From assembly GCA_033032865.1 (NCBI GenBank), contig JAWHQI010000005.1, positions 9,076,001 through 9,140,000 on the forward strand: 64,000 nt of DNA, given 5' to 3'. The position numbers and the translations under genes were made by a program. The notes under the pieces were generated by a model. That model did not search any database, was not told the origin of the DNA, and worked only from the letters and a program-made list of their open reading frames with translations. This DNA comes from Dactylorhiza incarnata. Lineage: Eukaryota; Streptophyta; Magnoliopsida; Asparagales; Orchidaceae. Shown here one piece after another: positions 43,623 through 56,291 of this stretch. Every line of letters begins with the position of its first letter. The first letter of the stretch is position 1.

Positions 43623-46615
43623 TGACATATCTTCAATAACACCCGGTCTCCAACCTGGAACTCCACTGGACGATGTCGCGCATCGTAATACTTGGCCTGC
43701 CTGCTCTGGGCCTCCAGCATCCTGTCTCGGATCAGTCTCACCTGGGCATCCGTATCCTCCACGAACTCCGAGCCGAGTGTCTTGGGATCCTCATCCTGGA
43801 TCCAAAATAGTGGAGTCCTGCACCTCCATCCATATAATGCCTCGTAAGTGGTCATGCCTATACTAGACTGATGACTGTTGTTATAAGAAAACTCTATTTA
43901 TGGCAACAGTCTCTCCCAAGGCTCTCCGCGATCCAGAATACATGGGCGTAATAAATCTTCCAGCGTTCAGTTGGTACGCTCTATCTGCCCGTCTGCCTGG
44001 GGGTGGAATGATGTGATGAAGGCCAACCGAGCACCCAAATAAGCCTGAACCGATCTCCACTCTTTGGACATAAACTGTCCATCCTGATCCGACACGATCG
44101 CCCTAGGCACGCCATGGTATCGGACAAACTGCTCCACAAACCTCCATACCAATTCACTGACTAGAGCGTCCTTCCTGACCAAAATGAATCTATCCACCTT
44201 CGTCAACCTGTCGACGATCACCCATATCGAATCATTCCCCGCATATGATCGAGGAAGTCCGTGTATAAAGTCCATCGCTATATCGTCGAATTTCCAATCT
44301 GGCACCGGGAGTGGCTGCAAAAATCTGGTCAGGCTCTTGCATTCCGCCTTCACGAGTTGGCAAGACTCGTAGTGGGTCACAAAGTAAGTGATGTCCTTCT
44401 TCATGCCTGACCAGTACATGATCCTCTTCAAGTCCGTCGTCATCTTGGTGATACCTGGGTGCACCAAATACCTGCTACAGTGATCCTCAGTCATGATGTC
44501 GTCTCGAATCCTGCCTCCTGCCGGAATATAAACTCGGCCTCTAAAACACAGCAGTCCGTCCTTCTACAAATAGTCCTCAGCCGTGCTTGCCTTCAAGGCC
44601 CCTGAATATCGGCTCCAACTCGGCATCCTGCCTCTGCCCATCCCTGATGCGGTCTCGAATGTCATCCGTGGTACCCATCGTCGTCAAGTACTCCTTGTAG
44701 AGCTCGAGGTCATCTGAGGATACCAAGGTGATATGCATGTCCTCTAGCATCCTCACCAGCTCCAAAACCATCAGCTAGGGCTCTGCTCCTGATGTTGTAT
44801 CTCTTTGGCTCGGCGCGTCTGCCACCACATTCACCTTCCCTGGGTGGTAGTGCATCGTATACTGATAATCTTATAAAAACTCCACCCATCGTCTCTGTCG
44901 GATGTTAAGCTCCTCTGCGTGTCCACGTACTTCAGGTTCTTGTGATCTGAGAATATATCGCAGTGGACACCATAGAGGTAGTGTCACCAGATCTTCAGAG
45001 CAAATATAACCGCTCCCATCTCCAAATCGTGCACCGGGTAGTTTCGCTCATGATTCTTCAACTAACGGGAGGCGTATGCTATCACATGCCCGTTCTGCAT
45101 CAGAACGGCACTCATCCCCTGATACTACGCATCCATATACACCTGGAATCCTTCCTTCCCAGACGGAAGGGCAAGGGTGGGGGCCGACTTAAGCCGACCC
45201 TTCAGCTCCTGGAAGGTCGTCTCACACTGCGGCGTCCAAATGAAAGCGGTATCCTTCTTCGTCAAAGAGGTGAGCGGAAGGGCAATCTGGGAAAATTCAT
45301 GCACGAACTTCCAGTAATAACCGACAAATCCCAAGAAACTCCGCACGTCGGTGGCCGGCTTCAGCAGTGGTCAATCCCATACTGCCTGGATCTTTGCTGG
45401 GTCCACTGCCAGTCCAGCTCCACTTATAATGTGACCCAGGAAGGCCACCTCCTTTAGCCAAAACTGACATTTACTGAACTTCGCATAGAGACTGTGCTCT
45501 CGAAGTTTTTATCATGTCAATGTCAGATGTCGTGCATGCTCCCCTTCCATCCTCGAGTAGATCATGAGAATATCGTCGATGAACACGATGACGAAGACGT
45601 CGAGATAAGGCTCGAACACCCGGTTCATCATACTCATAAATGTCGACGGTGCATTAGTGATCCCGAAGGGCATCACGGTGAACTCATAAAGTCCATATCT
45701 GCTGCTGAAAGCTGTCTTCGGGATGTCCTCCTCCTGAACCTGTAGCTGATAATATCTTGGCCTCAAATCCAGCTTCGAGAAATAGTGGGCTTCCTCTAGC
45801 TGGTCAAACAGCTCATCGATCCTTAGCAGCGGATACGTATTCCGGACTGTCAGCCGGTTCAGTACTCTATAATCGATGTACAGTCTGAGCATCCCATCCT
45901 TCTTCTTCACAAATAGCATCAGTGCTCCCCAAGGCGAGGAACTCGGTCTAACAAAACCAGCTTCCACCAGCTCCTGCAACTGGCTCCGAAACTCCACTAA
46001 CTCCTTCGGGGCCATCCGATAAGGGGCTCTAGATACCGGCTTAGCCCCAGGCACTAGCTGGATCTGAAAATCCTTCTCTCTGTGTGGTGACAGTCCTGAA
46101 AACTTCTCCGGGAATACATCAGCAAAATCCCGCACCACCAGAATGCTTGAAAGAGAATCATTGGCCTCGATCATCTCGGACAGCACCTGATATACTTCGT
46201 CTCCCTGCAGGTAGGCCTTGACGGTCTGGATATATGATAATAAAATGATGGGCGGTGGGTCTAATACCTTCGATCACTACTTCAGAGTCTTTATGCCTTA
46301 GTACAGTTTTCCTTGCCCGACAGTCAATCTTAGTATGGTTCCAATGCAGCCAGTTCATGCCCAATATTAGATGAAAATCTTTCATCTTCAAAAGTGTCGT
46401 CAGTGCTTCAAATAGTTTTCCTCCAATCTCTACATTCATGTTGCACTTGGCGTACGATACTATCTCCGACCCGTCCAGAAGTCGTACCTTCCTATGGATG
46501 CCTTTGAAGTGCTGCACTTGATCTAGATCGTCTATGAATTCCTCTGAGATGAACGAGTGTGAGGCACCCGTATCGAACAAGGTATATGCGAGCTTGCTGC
46601 AGACAAGTACTATAC
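43623..46615 (-). pseudogene. pol: Element C pol: protease, RT, RNase H, integrase core
   Basis: Follows the putative intron at 46616-46704. The protease has an intact DTGAS (near 46570) and LILGMNWL. RT (46186-45512) has the catalytic FIDDIL box but with an extra Met before IYSR; a frameshift lies between protease and RT. Two adjacent stops follow near 45500, then the frame continues through RNase H. Integrase (44494-43967) has a zinc-binding region in which one His/Cys position looks altered (THYESCQL), core aspartates in MDFIHG and VSDQDGQ, and glutamate in QIERTN, followed by a stop. The rest (43855-43623) runs to GDRVLLK and is cut by solo LTR B. Non-functional. Confidence 0.85.
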
Positions 46616-46704
46616 CTGGGTGATTTTTTTTGTTTGGTTTCTAAGTTAAAGTAAAACTAAAATTTGCAAGGTACTAAGTAATTATAAGGAAAACACTAAA
46701 GTAC
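46616..46704 (-). other. Putative 89-nt intron between gag and protease, element C
   Basis: On the minus strand the sequence reads CACAG|GTACTTTAG at the start and CACCCAG|GTATAG at the end, a standard GT...AG interval. It is about 70% A+T inside GC-richer coding sequence. Unspliced, the gag frame meets a TAA within nine codons; with the interval removed, the gag frame after the zinc knuckle is in register with the DTGAS protease frame. Element A has the same boundaries with a different length (94 nt). No expression evidence is available. Confidence 0.6.
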
Positions 46705-47821
46705 CTGTGATGACCCTCGCCGGGTTTCGAGGCTGAGCCAGGTCCAAGGCATACATCTGGTCTTTGTCATGCCTACGGACTCCACTTTGGAGTCCATGAC
46801 CTCATCCATATCCTCGGCCCCTGAAATGTTGGGCTTGTGAGGCAGCCTGTGGTGCTGGTGGTGGTACATTCCTCAGAGGGCAGTTCCTCCGAATATGGAC
46901 CGGCTGGTGGCACCGGTAGCACTCCTGTGGGGGAGGTGGCACATCTCCTAGCCTCGGCACCTCCCGCATTTGTAGAGGCTGAGGAGACAACACTACCGGC
47001 TCCCTCTGCTCCTACCTCTCCTCCTGGCGGGGTCGGTCCTCCATTCTCCTTTCTCCGATATAACGACCCATATGCTTGTCTCTCATGACACCCCTACCCT
47101 GGTCCTCTGTCGATTTCTTCCTTCATCGAACCGTTTATTGGTCGCCCTCCAGCGTCTTGTCCATCTCCAAGATCCTGGCCAGATCCGTCAAAAATAAAGA
47201 GGAGGGACTGCCTCAAGTCATCACAGAGGCCCTTATAAAACCTCTTTGCTTATCCCGCATTGTCCAGCTGGTATGAGTCTGCAAACCGGGCCAGGTGCGT
47301 AAACTCCCGGGGGTACTCCAAAACTATCCTGCTTCACAGCCTCAACTGTAAGAATCTATCCTCTAACTCGTCTCTCACAGACTGCGGTATGAAATGCTCT
47401 AGCAGCGCTGCCCTGAACTCATCCCATGAAATGTCTGCAGCCTCCAATCCAACATAGGTGGTGTCCAGCAATGACTTCCACCACCTCTTCACATGGGATT
47501 CCAAGCATGAAACCACTAAAGGTATTATCATCTCCGTTTGGCACTAAACCCTGCCAGCATTTCGTACATAATATCCGGCCACTCCTCCATCCGAACAGCC
47601 GACTCAGTCCCAAGGTATGATGGAGGGGAAAGGCCTCGGAAGACACTCAGCCAATTTGCCCCGGGATTTGGCTGAGGAGCCAGAGCCTGCTATGCCCTGG
47701 ATGCCTCCAGAATTACAGTCAATGTATGTCCCATCTCCGTCTGCTAGAACGGAGTAGGAGCCGGTGGTGGTGGGATGACGTTTCAAGTCGGAGGCACTCC
47801 ATATTGCGGGATAGGGTTCAT
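46705..47821 (-). pseudogene. gag: Element C gag with CCHC zinc knuckle
   Basis: Likely start is the ATG at 47819-47821 (MNPIPQYGVPP), about 200 nt after the PBS; a stop follows 12 codons later. The Gag core lies at 47531-47334 (RWWKSLLDTTYVGLEAADISW, FLQL). A single CCHC zinc knuckle, CYRCHQPVHIRRNC, lies near 46920 and would bind element RNA. Start and knuckle share one frame (828 bp apart), but stops at the N-terminus, after FLQLRL and after the knuckle (46802) break it. The last part reads LDLAQPRNPARVIT up to the intron boundary. Confidence 0.8.
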
Positions 47822-47882
47822 CGCAGGCTACAAAAGAAAATTTGTCACTCGTAAGGAGATTTAGCTAAAATGATTCAGTTAA

Positions 47883-48022
47883 AGTGGACATTTTCATGCG
47901 ATTCCCCATATGGGCACACCATTGCTTCCACTGCTAGTTTGTTATCAAACTAAGTTCGTGCGGGGAGCCCAAGGTTTGTGGAATTCTTTTCTTCGGATCG
48001 ATATTTCTCTCTGATAACAGTT
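47883..48022 (-). other. Conserved leader and PBS of element C
   Basis: The PBS lies at ~48009-48020 (minus CTGTTATCAGAG, initiator tRNA-Met type). The next ~130 nt of leader match element A (57565-57707) and LARD (13725-13869 and 21960-22105). It includes CCCATATGGG, a perfect 10-bp palindrome at 47905-47914, a possible dimerisation loop in the RNA. Confidence 0.65.
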
Positions 48023-48261
48023 TGTAAGACCCCATTTTTTCTGCAAACCGGGTCTTATGCCCAGAACAGCCGCTTTGCGGTGACACTAACACTTGGGAAG
48101 GTCGCCACTACAAAACGCCGATCCTGCCGGCCATATCGATCACAGAAGAAGAAAAGTACAAATGAACAAATATAAGTTCACATCACATAATATATAAATC
48201 ATAAACATAGGTGTCCACAGATAATAACTCAATAAAAAGGGAGAAATAAGAAGGGCTCCTG
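48023..48261 (-). repeat. 5' LTR of element C, left fragment
   Basis: Begins TGTAAGACCCC next to the PBS and is broken at TCCTG (48257-48261), the target of element A. It continues at 62367. Confidence 0.85.
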
Positions 48262-49459
48262 TGTAAGATCCCTTTTTTGCTACAAAACTGGGTCTTATGC
48301 CCAGAACCGCCGCTTTGTGGTGACACCCTCGCTCGGGAAGGTCGCCACTACAAAACGCCAATCCTGCCGGCCATATCAATCACAAAAGAAGTAAAGCTTA
48401 AACAAACATATAGAAGTTCAAGTCCACATCACATAGAAAATAAAACCATCAAAAGAGATGTCCACACACAGTAACTGAATAAAAGATAACAGTAGAAGGG
48501 CTCATGCCCAGTACATCATAACCTCACTACAAAAGTCACACGCGGAAGTATAATCTACTAAAACTAACAGAACACTCACAGATCCTGTCATCGGTGCTCC
48601 CGTGCTAGACTGCCCCGCCTCCATCTGCGCCGGCCTCTGGTGCTGCAACATCTCCTCGGTCCCCTAAAATGATAAGTTCCACCGACCGTTAGTCAAAAAG
48701 ACTAAGCCTCGTTCCCCCCCCCCCCCCCCCATCCATCCCTCAGTGTCCCTAGGCACCGAGCGGAAGGACGAAGCGAAGGACAGCAAGGGGTATAAAACAA
48801 AGTGGGTGACAGGGCCTAGCTACAGGAATAACTACCACTACACAGGCGTATATATGTATAAAAGTAGAACAGTAAGTATGACAGTAAAGTATAGTGAAGT
48901 AAAGTAAGGCATAATAAGTGAGAAAAGTAAGAAAAATAATCGTTGGTTTATAGGGATGCCCACACAAACCTATAGACCAAGGGATCGTTTAGCAGGGCCT
49001 ATCGTATAAGAAGTCACATAACAAATTTATACGATAGGGGTAGGGGTTGAAATGAAATGTTCATGCTATATCATGCAAGGTATGAAGTTAGATGTTATGT
49101 TCATACAAGTGCAACTCACACACTACGACTCTGTGTGCACAGACCTTTAGTTCCCCCTTTTTAGAGCTAGCAAAACTCCCAGGATACTTCCGTAGTGGCA
49201 ACCGAAAGCGGTGGGTTGGGCCTCGCCCACCTCTAGGTTGGTATCTGCACTACCTAACCTAGACCTATTGTACGCCTCAACGCTAAGGACACAACAGCGG
49301 AGCTCCTGCGTACTCTTGGTGGCTAATCCACCAGACTTTTCTTGGTAAAGTGCCATCCACACTTACCGAGCCAAAGTATCGACGTCGGTGCGGCGAACAT
49401 CAACACTAAAGACACACCACCTTATGCATATACATTTATGAGTCCTATTTTTATCCCGA

Positions 49460-49565
49460 GCCATAAGCTCCCCGGACCAAATCGTCCATCGTAATAACCT
49501 TCCGAGCCACCGGCTCGCCGGACTAGCACTTCTGTGCCAACAACCACCGAGCCTACCGCTCATGA
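49460..49565. repeat. Leader hairpins in the Tekay-like LTR (2-3 units)
   Basis: CCGAGCC-acc-GGCTCG and GGAC-N6-GTCC type inverted repeats, with a further CGAGC-ctacc-GCTC. They correspond in position and sequence to the unit that is amplified to nine copies in the LARD LTR. Equivalent stretches are at 34100-34190, 39425-39540 and 58915-59030. Confidence 0.65.
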
Positions 49566-52123
49566 TTCTAAACCAACTAGCCTCCCGTAAACACGGGGTG
49601 TGGGTGTGTGTGTTATTAAGTTATTCCTGAATATCATCTTATTCCTATAAGTTAGGGTTAGCCATGGGCCTCCAGAGGACTACCCTGTGAGGGGATCGCA
49701 GCGGTACTAGGAGCTATGATGGGATGACACCCCAAAGCTCTCTCTTTCCAAGGCACTTAATGTTATTGGTAACTACCCATTAGAATTACCCTCCTTATCA
49801 TTACACTTCAATTAACCTCCTATGTGTTTTCCATCTCCCCACGGGAAAGACGATCTTTCGTCAATCCCGAGCACAACTTAACCCTTAACTCACGAAGCAC
49901 ACTCTCATCACCTAAACTCATTGTGGTGACCTCACATCTTCTCAACCAGACTAGGTACACCATCTACCTTCCATTTCACCCTACTGGTCATCAATTTACC
50001 CAAGTTTTACAGTTTTACTATACGCAGACCAAATGAGTTATATGAGTTGCATAAGAGAAGGTACCCCAAATATTCATCCGACTGATTCAAGATTATTATT
50101 GGGAGTCTATCATGATATTCCAAGCCTCAATCCAGAAAATCATATTTTTCCCTAATTATTTGGCATTTATTTTAATTTCTCCAACATTGCCAAGTATGAA
50201 ATTGAACATGAGGTGAAAGATATCCTTATGATAAAGCTCCCATAAAATTATGGAAAATCTATGATGTCAAGGTAATAGTAAATACACAATATCACAATTT
50301 TGCAATAAGGGGTTGGCCTCGAATTATAATATTGAATAAACACACCCAAATTATAATTTAAAGACGGAACCACCAAAAATACTTGCCCAAAAATTATGGG
50401 AAAATTACCAGACCTTTATATTAATCAGAAAGGTTTACTAACTAAATTTCAGAATTTATCAGAACTAATTAGTCACATAAATAAATATTCTAAGTAAACC
50501 TGTACTACGGAAAATTGTGAAGTGACCTACTGATAAATAATTCCAACAATTATACAAAAATTCATAGAGCTCTCTACTGCCCTAAAATGTCCTACCACCA
50601 ATTTTCATAATTTTCCAGAGGATATTTGGCCCTCATTTATTTATCATAATCTTAAGACAAAATAAATGACTTGTGAATGAAGTACTAATTAAATCAATAA
50701 ATAAGTTGCACAAAAATTACCAGAGGTCTATATCATGGTTTTATGTAATCTACCAAACTTTCATCAACATCCAAGATCACTTGAGCGTGTAAATTTCTCT
50801 TATAAGAAAGTTCCCTAAAAAAGGTTATAACCTAATTCAGAGGGGATAAGTGTTCTTAAAATTCTCATAAAATTCCTAGAGCATATTTACACCCTATGAA
50901 CCTATCTACCAAGTTTCATGACCATTCAAGAACATATGCCCCTATGTCCTTCACAAGGCTTAAAGTGCAACCATAAGGTTAGAACTAGGGTCCTATGGCA
51001 TATCCACCCCACATCACCCCAATTTACTCATGGGAGGTGTCTTATATGATTCTAAACCAGTGGCCTAAATTTCACATCACTTGACGAGACTTGACCACCT
51101 AATTCCATCATGTGCACTTTTGACCTAGTTTGACCAAATATGGGTCAACTAATTAGCCAACCAAATCAATCTCAATTGGGCTGAAATTTTTATCAGTGAC
51201 ATATCATGACCCTAGGGACCTCCCACTGAAATTTGGAGGATATTGGATGTCGTTAGACCCTAAAATTAATTAATATATGATTTATTAAATTTTTACAAAA
51301 TCCTTTGAAAAATGTCTTCCAAAAATTTCCATTTTTGGATATGATAAGGGTGTAGGTATAAAAAGCCGATGTTTCAAATTTCAAGCCAATATCATTATCC
51401 CATCAAAAGTTATTTAAGAAATAGTGGTTCCCCCACCTTACGGACCAGCCCCACCAAAATGGCTCTACAGAGCGCTACAATGCTTCTTTTGGACTGAAAC
51501 ATATTTTAAATTAAAGTACACAGCAAGGACTACAACTTTGGTGTTGGCCACTTTTTCATCAGGGGGCAGTAAATATTTTCTATAATTATTTCTAACTATT
51601 GCAATAAAGGGACAAAAATAGGAATATTAAATATATCACTACATAACTTGCATAGATCTTAAAGCACAAACGAAGGGCATCCCTTCACCTTCTCCAATCA
51701 GCCAACGACCACGGTTGGCCCGCCCTGTAGCAACTTGGGAGGTGATTTCCCGACCACCTAGATGCTCTCCCGGTCAGCCAATGCCTCCACCACCTCCGTT
51801 GAGGTGGCAGACGACGATGTATGGTGGTTGGCCGGCCGGAGGCGGCCGAAATCAGAATTTTAAACGAGGGAAGAAAGCTTGATCACAAGCTTCCAGCCAT
51901 GCCGATTCAAGACCAATTGGCCCCAAATCTAGTGGCCAAAATGATAAGATCTACCCACTAAGAAATAGACAAGAGGGGAGGACCTGAACTGCGGCTTGTA
52001 GCCGTGTCGATCGCCGGTCCGCCATGGTTGGTCGAGAGCTCTTGGGTGCCATGCCGGTAGGCTTCTAGGTTTGAGAATTCTTTTAAAAAATGGGGAAAAC
52101 TCATTCCCTCCACCCCTTGAGCC

Positions 52124-52133
52124 CTTTTATAGA
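52124..52133 (-). promoter_or_regulatory. Putative TATA box, element A 3' LTR
   Basis: Minus strand TCTATAAAAG; same position as in the other family LTRs. Confidence 0.65.
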
Positions 52134-52359
52134 TCCAAATCCTGTTGGGGAGGAGATGAAGCTTGGGATTTCTCCATTAACACCATTCATGGTGAGAATT
52201 TTGGCCATCTCCAAAGGTCACCCATTTTACCCTCCTTAAAGGTTGAAAAACTCTTAATATTCTTCTAATTGATAGGGGGAATGAACCTCCATCAATTGGA
52301 AGGACTTTTGGACTCCCTTGTCCATGAATTTGGCTTGCAAAACGAGTCCTGACCGTCTC

Positions 52360-52600
52360 CCGTCGATTTAGCTACCGCTGGTGCTAGTGTTAGCACCAGC
52401 GTTAGCCCCTCAGTGGCGTAACGCTTGCCGGTTCGGCAACCGTCAGGTGCTACCGCCAGCGCTAGCGCTAGCGCCTGCGCTAGCGTTTCGATGGTATTTG
52501 GTTCATTTCAGCGGTTCAATGTTTGTCTCAACGGTTCACCTAAACCACTACTATCGCCAGCGCTAGCCACTAGCGCTGGCGCTAGCGCTGTATACAATAT
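52360..52600. promoter_or_regulatory. GCTAGCGC motif cluster, element A 3' LTR
   Basis: Includes CTACCGCCAGCGCTAGCGC and CGCCAGCGCTAGCCACTAGC upstream of the TATA box; the same cluster as in LTR B and the 5' LTR. Confidence 0.75.
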
Positions 52601-52801
52601 TCCCTTTTCTTTCTACGATTGGGCAATTGAGGTACTACGAGGGGACCCCTTTATTGGGTTAGACATGTCATGGTGGGGTCATGGGTCACGGCGATGCCCT
52701 ATGGACAACCTTAGGCTTGGTAACTAGAAATCACTATCTGTAGACCATGGCGATTTTTGCCTCAAGCCTAAGTTCTTATGTTCTCTTTGCGCATCCTAGG
52801 G

Positions 52802-52828
52802 TTTTGTCATGACCTAGTTATGACAAAA
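52802..52828. promoter_or_regulatory. LTR-terminal dyad, element A 3' LTR
   Basis: TTTTGTCATGAC-cta-GTTATGACAAAA: 12-bp arms with one mismatch, 35 bp from the LTR end. Confidence 0.75.
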
Positions 52829-52863
52829 CCGTCGTAGGGGTCTAGTCGTTTGGGGATGTTACA

Positions 52864-54276
52864 AATCCCAATACATAAAAATAAAAATTGTGTCCCCGAA
52901 ATTCAGGTTAGGCCTGTGGGGTTCCTATAGCATGTGATTAAATGTAACATCCCAAACCGAAATTAAGTTATACATGCAGTAAAGAGCTCTGGATACTTTT
53001 GTTGCATCAAGTCCAGTTGCTCCCAGTGTGTTCCTCCTGTCCATGATTCCGCCATAGGACTTTGACCAACGGAACCTTCTTGTGCCGCAGGACTCGCATC
53101 TCCGTGTCGTCTATCCGGGCGGCTCCAGGTTAACTGACCGATCAATAGCTACTGGCCCCTCTGTAGTAGATATCTGCTGCTTTGGATGTAGTAGAGCCCT
53201 CCTGAGTGAGGAGACGTGGAAGACGTCGTGCAATCCTGCAAACTCCGGCGGTAGATCCAGTCTATAAGCTAAGGGGCTGATCCGCTCCAGGATCCTATAG
53301 GGCCCCATATATCTCGGACTGAGCTTCTTCCGTCCGCATACCCGCGAGACTCCATGCATCAGACGTATATTCTGGAATACCCGATCTCCCACCTGGAACT
53401 CTACCATACAATGTCGTGCATCATAATATTTGGCCTGCCTGGTCTGGGCCTCCAGCATCCTGTCTCGAATCAGCCTCACCTGAGCCTCAGTATCCTCCAC
53501 GAACTCTGAGTCGAGTGCCTTAGGGTCCTCATCCTGGATCCAAGACAGTGGAGTCCTGCACTTCCATCCGTATAACGCCTCGTAAGGTGTCATGCCTACG
53601 CTGGCCTGGTGACTGTTGTTGTACGAGAACTCGACTAATGGCAACAATCTCTCCCACGGTTCCCCGCGGTCCAAAATGCATAGACGTAGAAGATCCTCCA
53701 ATGTCAGTCGTGTACCCAAGTAAGCCTGCACTACTCTACACTCTCTCGATATAATTCGTCCATCCCGATCTGACATAATCGTCCTAGGCACGCCATGATA
53801 CCGAACAAACTGCTCCACGAACCTTCGTACCAAATCACCGACCGATATGTCCTTTCTGACTGGAATGAATCGGACCACCTTCGTCAATTGTCGACGATCA
53901 CCCATATCGAGTCATTCCCCGCATGTGATCGGGGAAGACCATGTATAAAGTCCATCGCGATGTCGTCGAACTTCCACTCCGGCATCGGGAGTGGCTGCAG
54001 TAGCCCAGTCGGGTTCTTGCATTCCTCCTTCACGAGCTGGCAAGACTCGCAGGGGGTCACAAAATAGGTGATATCCCTCTTCATGCCCGGCCAATACATG
54101 GTCCTCTTCAAGTCTGTCGTCATCTTGGTGATACCCGGATGCACTGAATACCTACTGTAGTGAGCCTCCATCATGATGTCCTCCCGAATCCGGACCCCTG
54201 CCGGTATATACACTCGGCCTCTAAAACCCAACAGGCCGTCCTTCAGCGAATAGTCTCCGGCTGAGCCTGCCTCCAA
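52864..54276 (-). pseudogene. Element A integrase and chromodomain (broken)
   Basis: The zinc-binding region (HYSRYSVHPG, CESCQL) and the first core Asp (IAMDFIHGLP) are in 54276-53884; a frameshift near 53890 separates them from the rest (53905-53111). The second Asp is present in MSDRDGR. The segment that should hold the catalytic Glu is gone: compared with element C, ~57 bp are missing between AYLGTRL and TLEDLL (near 53713), in frame. The C-terminal GPY/F region (RYMGPYRILERI) is present. The chromodomain at 52963-53110 is split by two frame changes. The PPT region (GTCCCCGAAATTCAGG on the plus strand) lies near 52890-52906. Confidence 0.85.
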
Positions 54277-56291
54277 GGCTCTGAATATCGTCTCTAGCTT
54301 GGCATCCTGCCTCTACGCATCCCTGATGCGGTCTCGGATGTCATATGTGGTACTCATCGCCGCTTGGTACTCCTCATAAAGTTCTGAATCATCCTCGGAT
54401 ACTAAGGAGATATGCATGTCATCAAACATCTGTACTAGCTCCATGGCCATCAACTGGGGCTCTGCTCCTGACGTGGTAGCTCTCCTGCTCAGTGCGTCTG
54501 CTACCACATTCGCCTTTCCTGGGTGGTAATGCAAGGTGTATGGGTAGTCCGATAAGAACTCCACCCAGCGTCTCTGTCGAATGTTCAGCTCCTTCTGTTT
54601 ATCTATGTACTTCAGATTTTTGTGATCTAAAAATATGTCGCAGTGGACGTCATAGAGGTAGTGCCGCCAGATCTTCAGAGCGAATATGACCGCTCCCATC
54701 TCCAAGTCGTGCACCGAGTAATTCCACTCGTGGTTCTTCAACTGGCGGGAAGCGTACGCTATCACGTGCCCATTCTGCATCAGAATGACACCCATCCCCT
54801 GGTATGATGCATTCGTGTACACCTGAAATCCTTCCTTCCCCGATGGAAGGGCAAGGATGGGGGTCGTCGTAAGCCGACCCTTCAGCTCCTAGAAGGCCGC
54901 CTCGCACTGCGGCGTCCAAACAAAAGCAGTATCCTTCTTCGTTAGGGATGTGAGCGGGAGGGCTATCTGGGAAAACCCCTGTACGAACTTCCAGTAATAA
55001 TCGGCAAGCCCCAAGAAGCTCCGCACGTCAGTGGCCGTCTTCAGCGGTGGCCAATCCCGTATTGCCTGGATCTTTGCTGGATCCACCGCTAGACCCGCTC
55101 CACTGATAATATGACCTAGGAAGGTCACCTCCTTCAGCCAAAACTGACACTTGCTGAACTTCGCATACAGGCGGTGCTCCCGAAGCTTCTCCAATGTTAG
55201 TGCCAAATGACGTGCATGTTCCTCCTCCGTCCTCGAATAGATGAGGATGTCGTCGATGAACATGACGACAAAGATGTCGAGATATGGCTCGAACACCCGG
55301 TTCATCAGGCTCATAAATGTTGATGGTGCATTCATGAGCCCGAACGACATCACAGTGAACTCGTATAGTCTGTATCATTTGCCGAAAGCCGTCTTCGTGA
55401 TGTCTTCCTCCTGAATCTATAGCTGGTAATATCCTGATCTCAAATCCAACTTCGAGAAGCAGTGGGCTCCCTCTAGCTGGTCAAATAGCTCGTCTATCCT
55501 CGGCAAAGGGTACGTGTTCCGCATCGTCAGCCTGTTCAGAGCTCTGTAGTCGATGCACGGTCTGAGGGTCCCATCCTTCTTCTTCACGAATAGCACCAGA
55601 GCTCCCCAAGGCGAAGAACTCGGTCTTATGAACCCAGCTTCCACCAGCTCCTGTAGCTGGCTACGAAACTCTGCTAGCTCCTTCGGGGCCATCCGATAAG
55701 GAGCTCAAGATACCGGCTTAGCCCCCGACACTAGCTGGATCTGAAAAACCTTCTCGTGGTGCGATGGCAGCCCTGGCAACTTCTCCGGGAATACGTCGGC
55801 AAAATCCTGTACTACAGGGATGTTGGCCACAGAATCCTTCACCTCAACCGCCTCGAACAGCACCTGGTATACCTCATCTCCCTGTAGGTGGGCCTTGACG
55901 GCCTGAACAGATGATAATAACAGATGGGAGGGGGGTATGATACCTTCGACTACCACTACCGTGTCCTCGTGCTTCAGAACAATCCTTCTTGTCGAGCAGT
56001 CAATCCTTTCTTGGTTCCTGTGCAGCCAGTTCATGCCTAAGATCAGATCAAAGTCCTTCATCTTCAAAAGCGTCGTCAGCGCTTCGAACAGCTTCCCTCC
56101 AATCTCCACATTCATGTTGCACTTTGCATTCATTATTATCTCTGATCCGTCCGGGAACCGCACCCTCCTGAGTATGCCCTCGAAGTGCTAGACTTGGTCC
56201 AGATCGTCCATGAATTCTTACGAGACGAACGAGTGTGAGGCACCCGTATTGAATAAGGTATATGCGGGCTTGCCGCAGACGAGTACTATAC
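54277..56291 (-). pseudogene. pol: Element A protease, reverse transcriptase and RNase H
   Basis: Starts after the putative intron. The protease active site reads NTGAS instead of DTGAS (near 56240), followed by two stops; the remainder (56163-55705) has LILGMNWLH. RT is in one frame across 55692-54889 ([17 protein letters not shown], then FIDDILIYS), with a stop near 55416 and the MPFG motif changed to MSFG. RNase H (54822-54313) reads MYTNASYQG, where the first catalytic Asp is Asn, and ends with [16 protein letters not shown]. Several changes are G to A in the element sense, consistent with decay of methylated cytosines. Nearly full length but inactive. Confidence 0.85.

Larger units (their letters stand above)
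48262..52863 (-). repeat. Element A 3' LTR (4602 bp)
   Basis: Runs from TGTAAGATCCC to GGATGTTACA. It contains a poly-C tract of 17 at ~48714, leader hairpins around 49470-49560 (CGAGCC-acc-GGCTCG), TATA at 52124-52133, the U3 motif cluster at 52360-52600 and the terminal dyad at 52802-52828 with one mismatch. No genes; short frames only. Confidence 0.9.
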
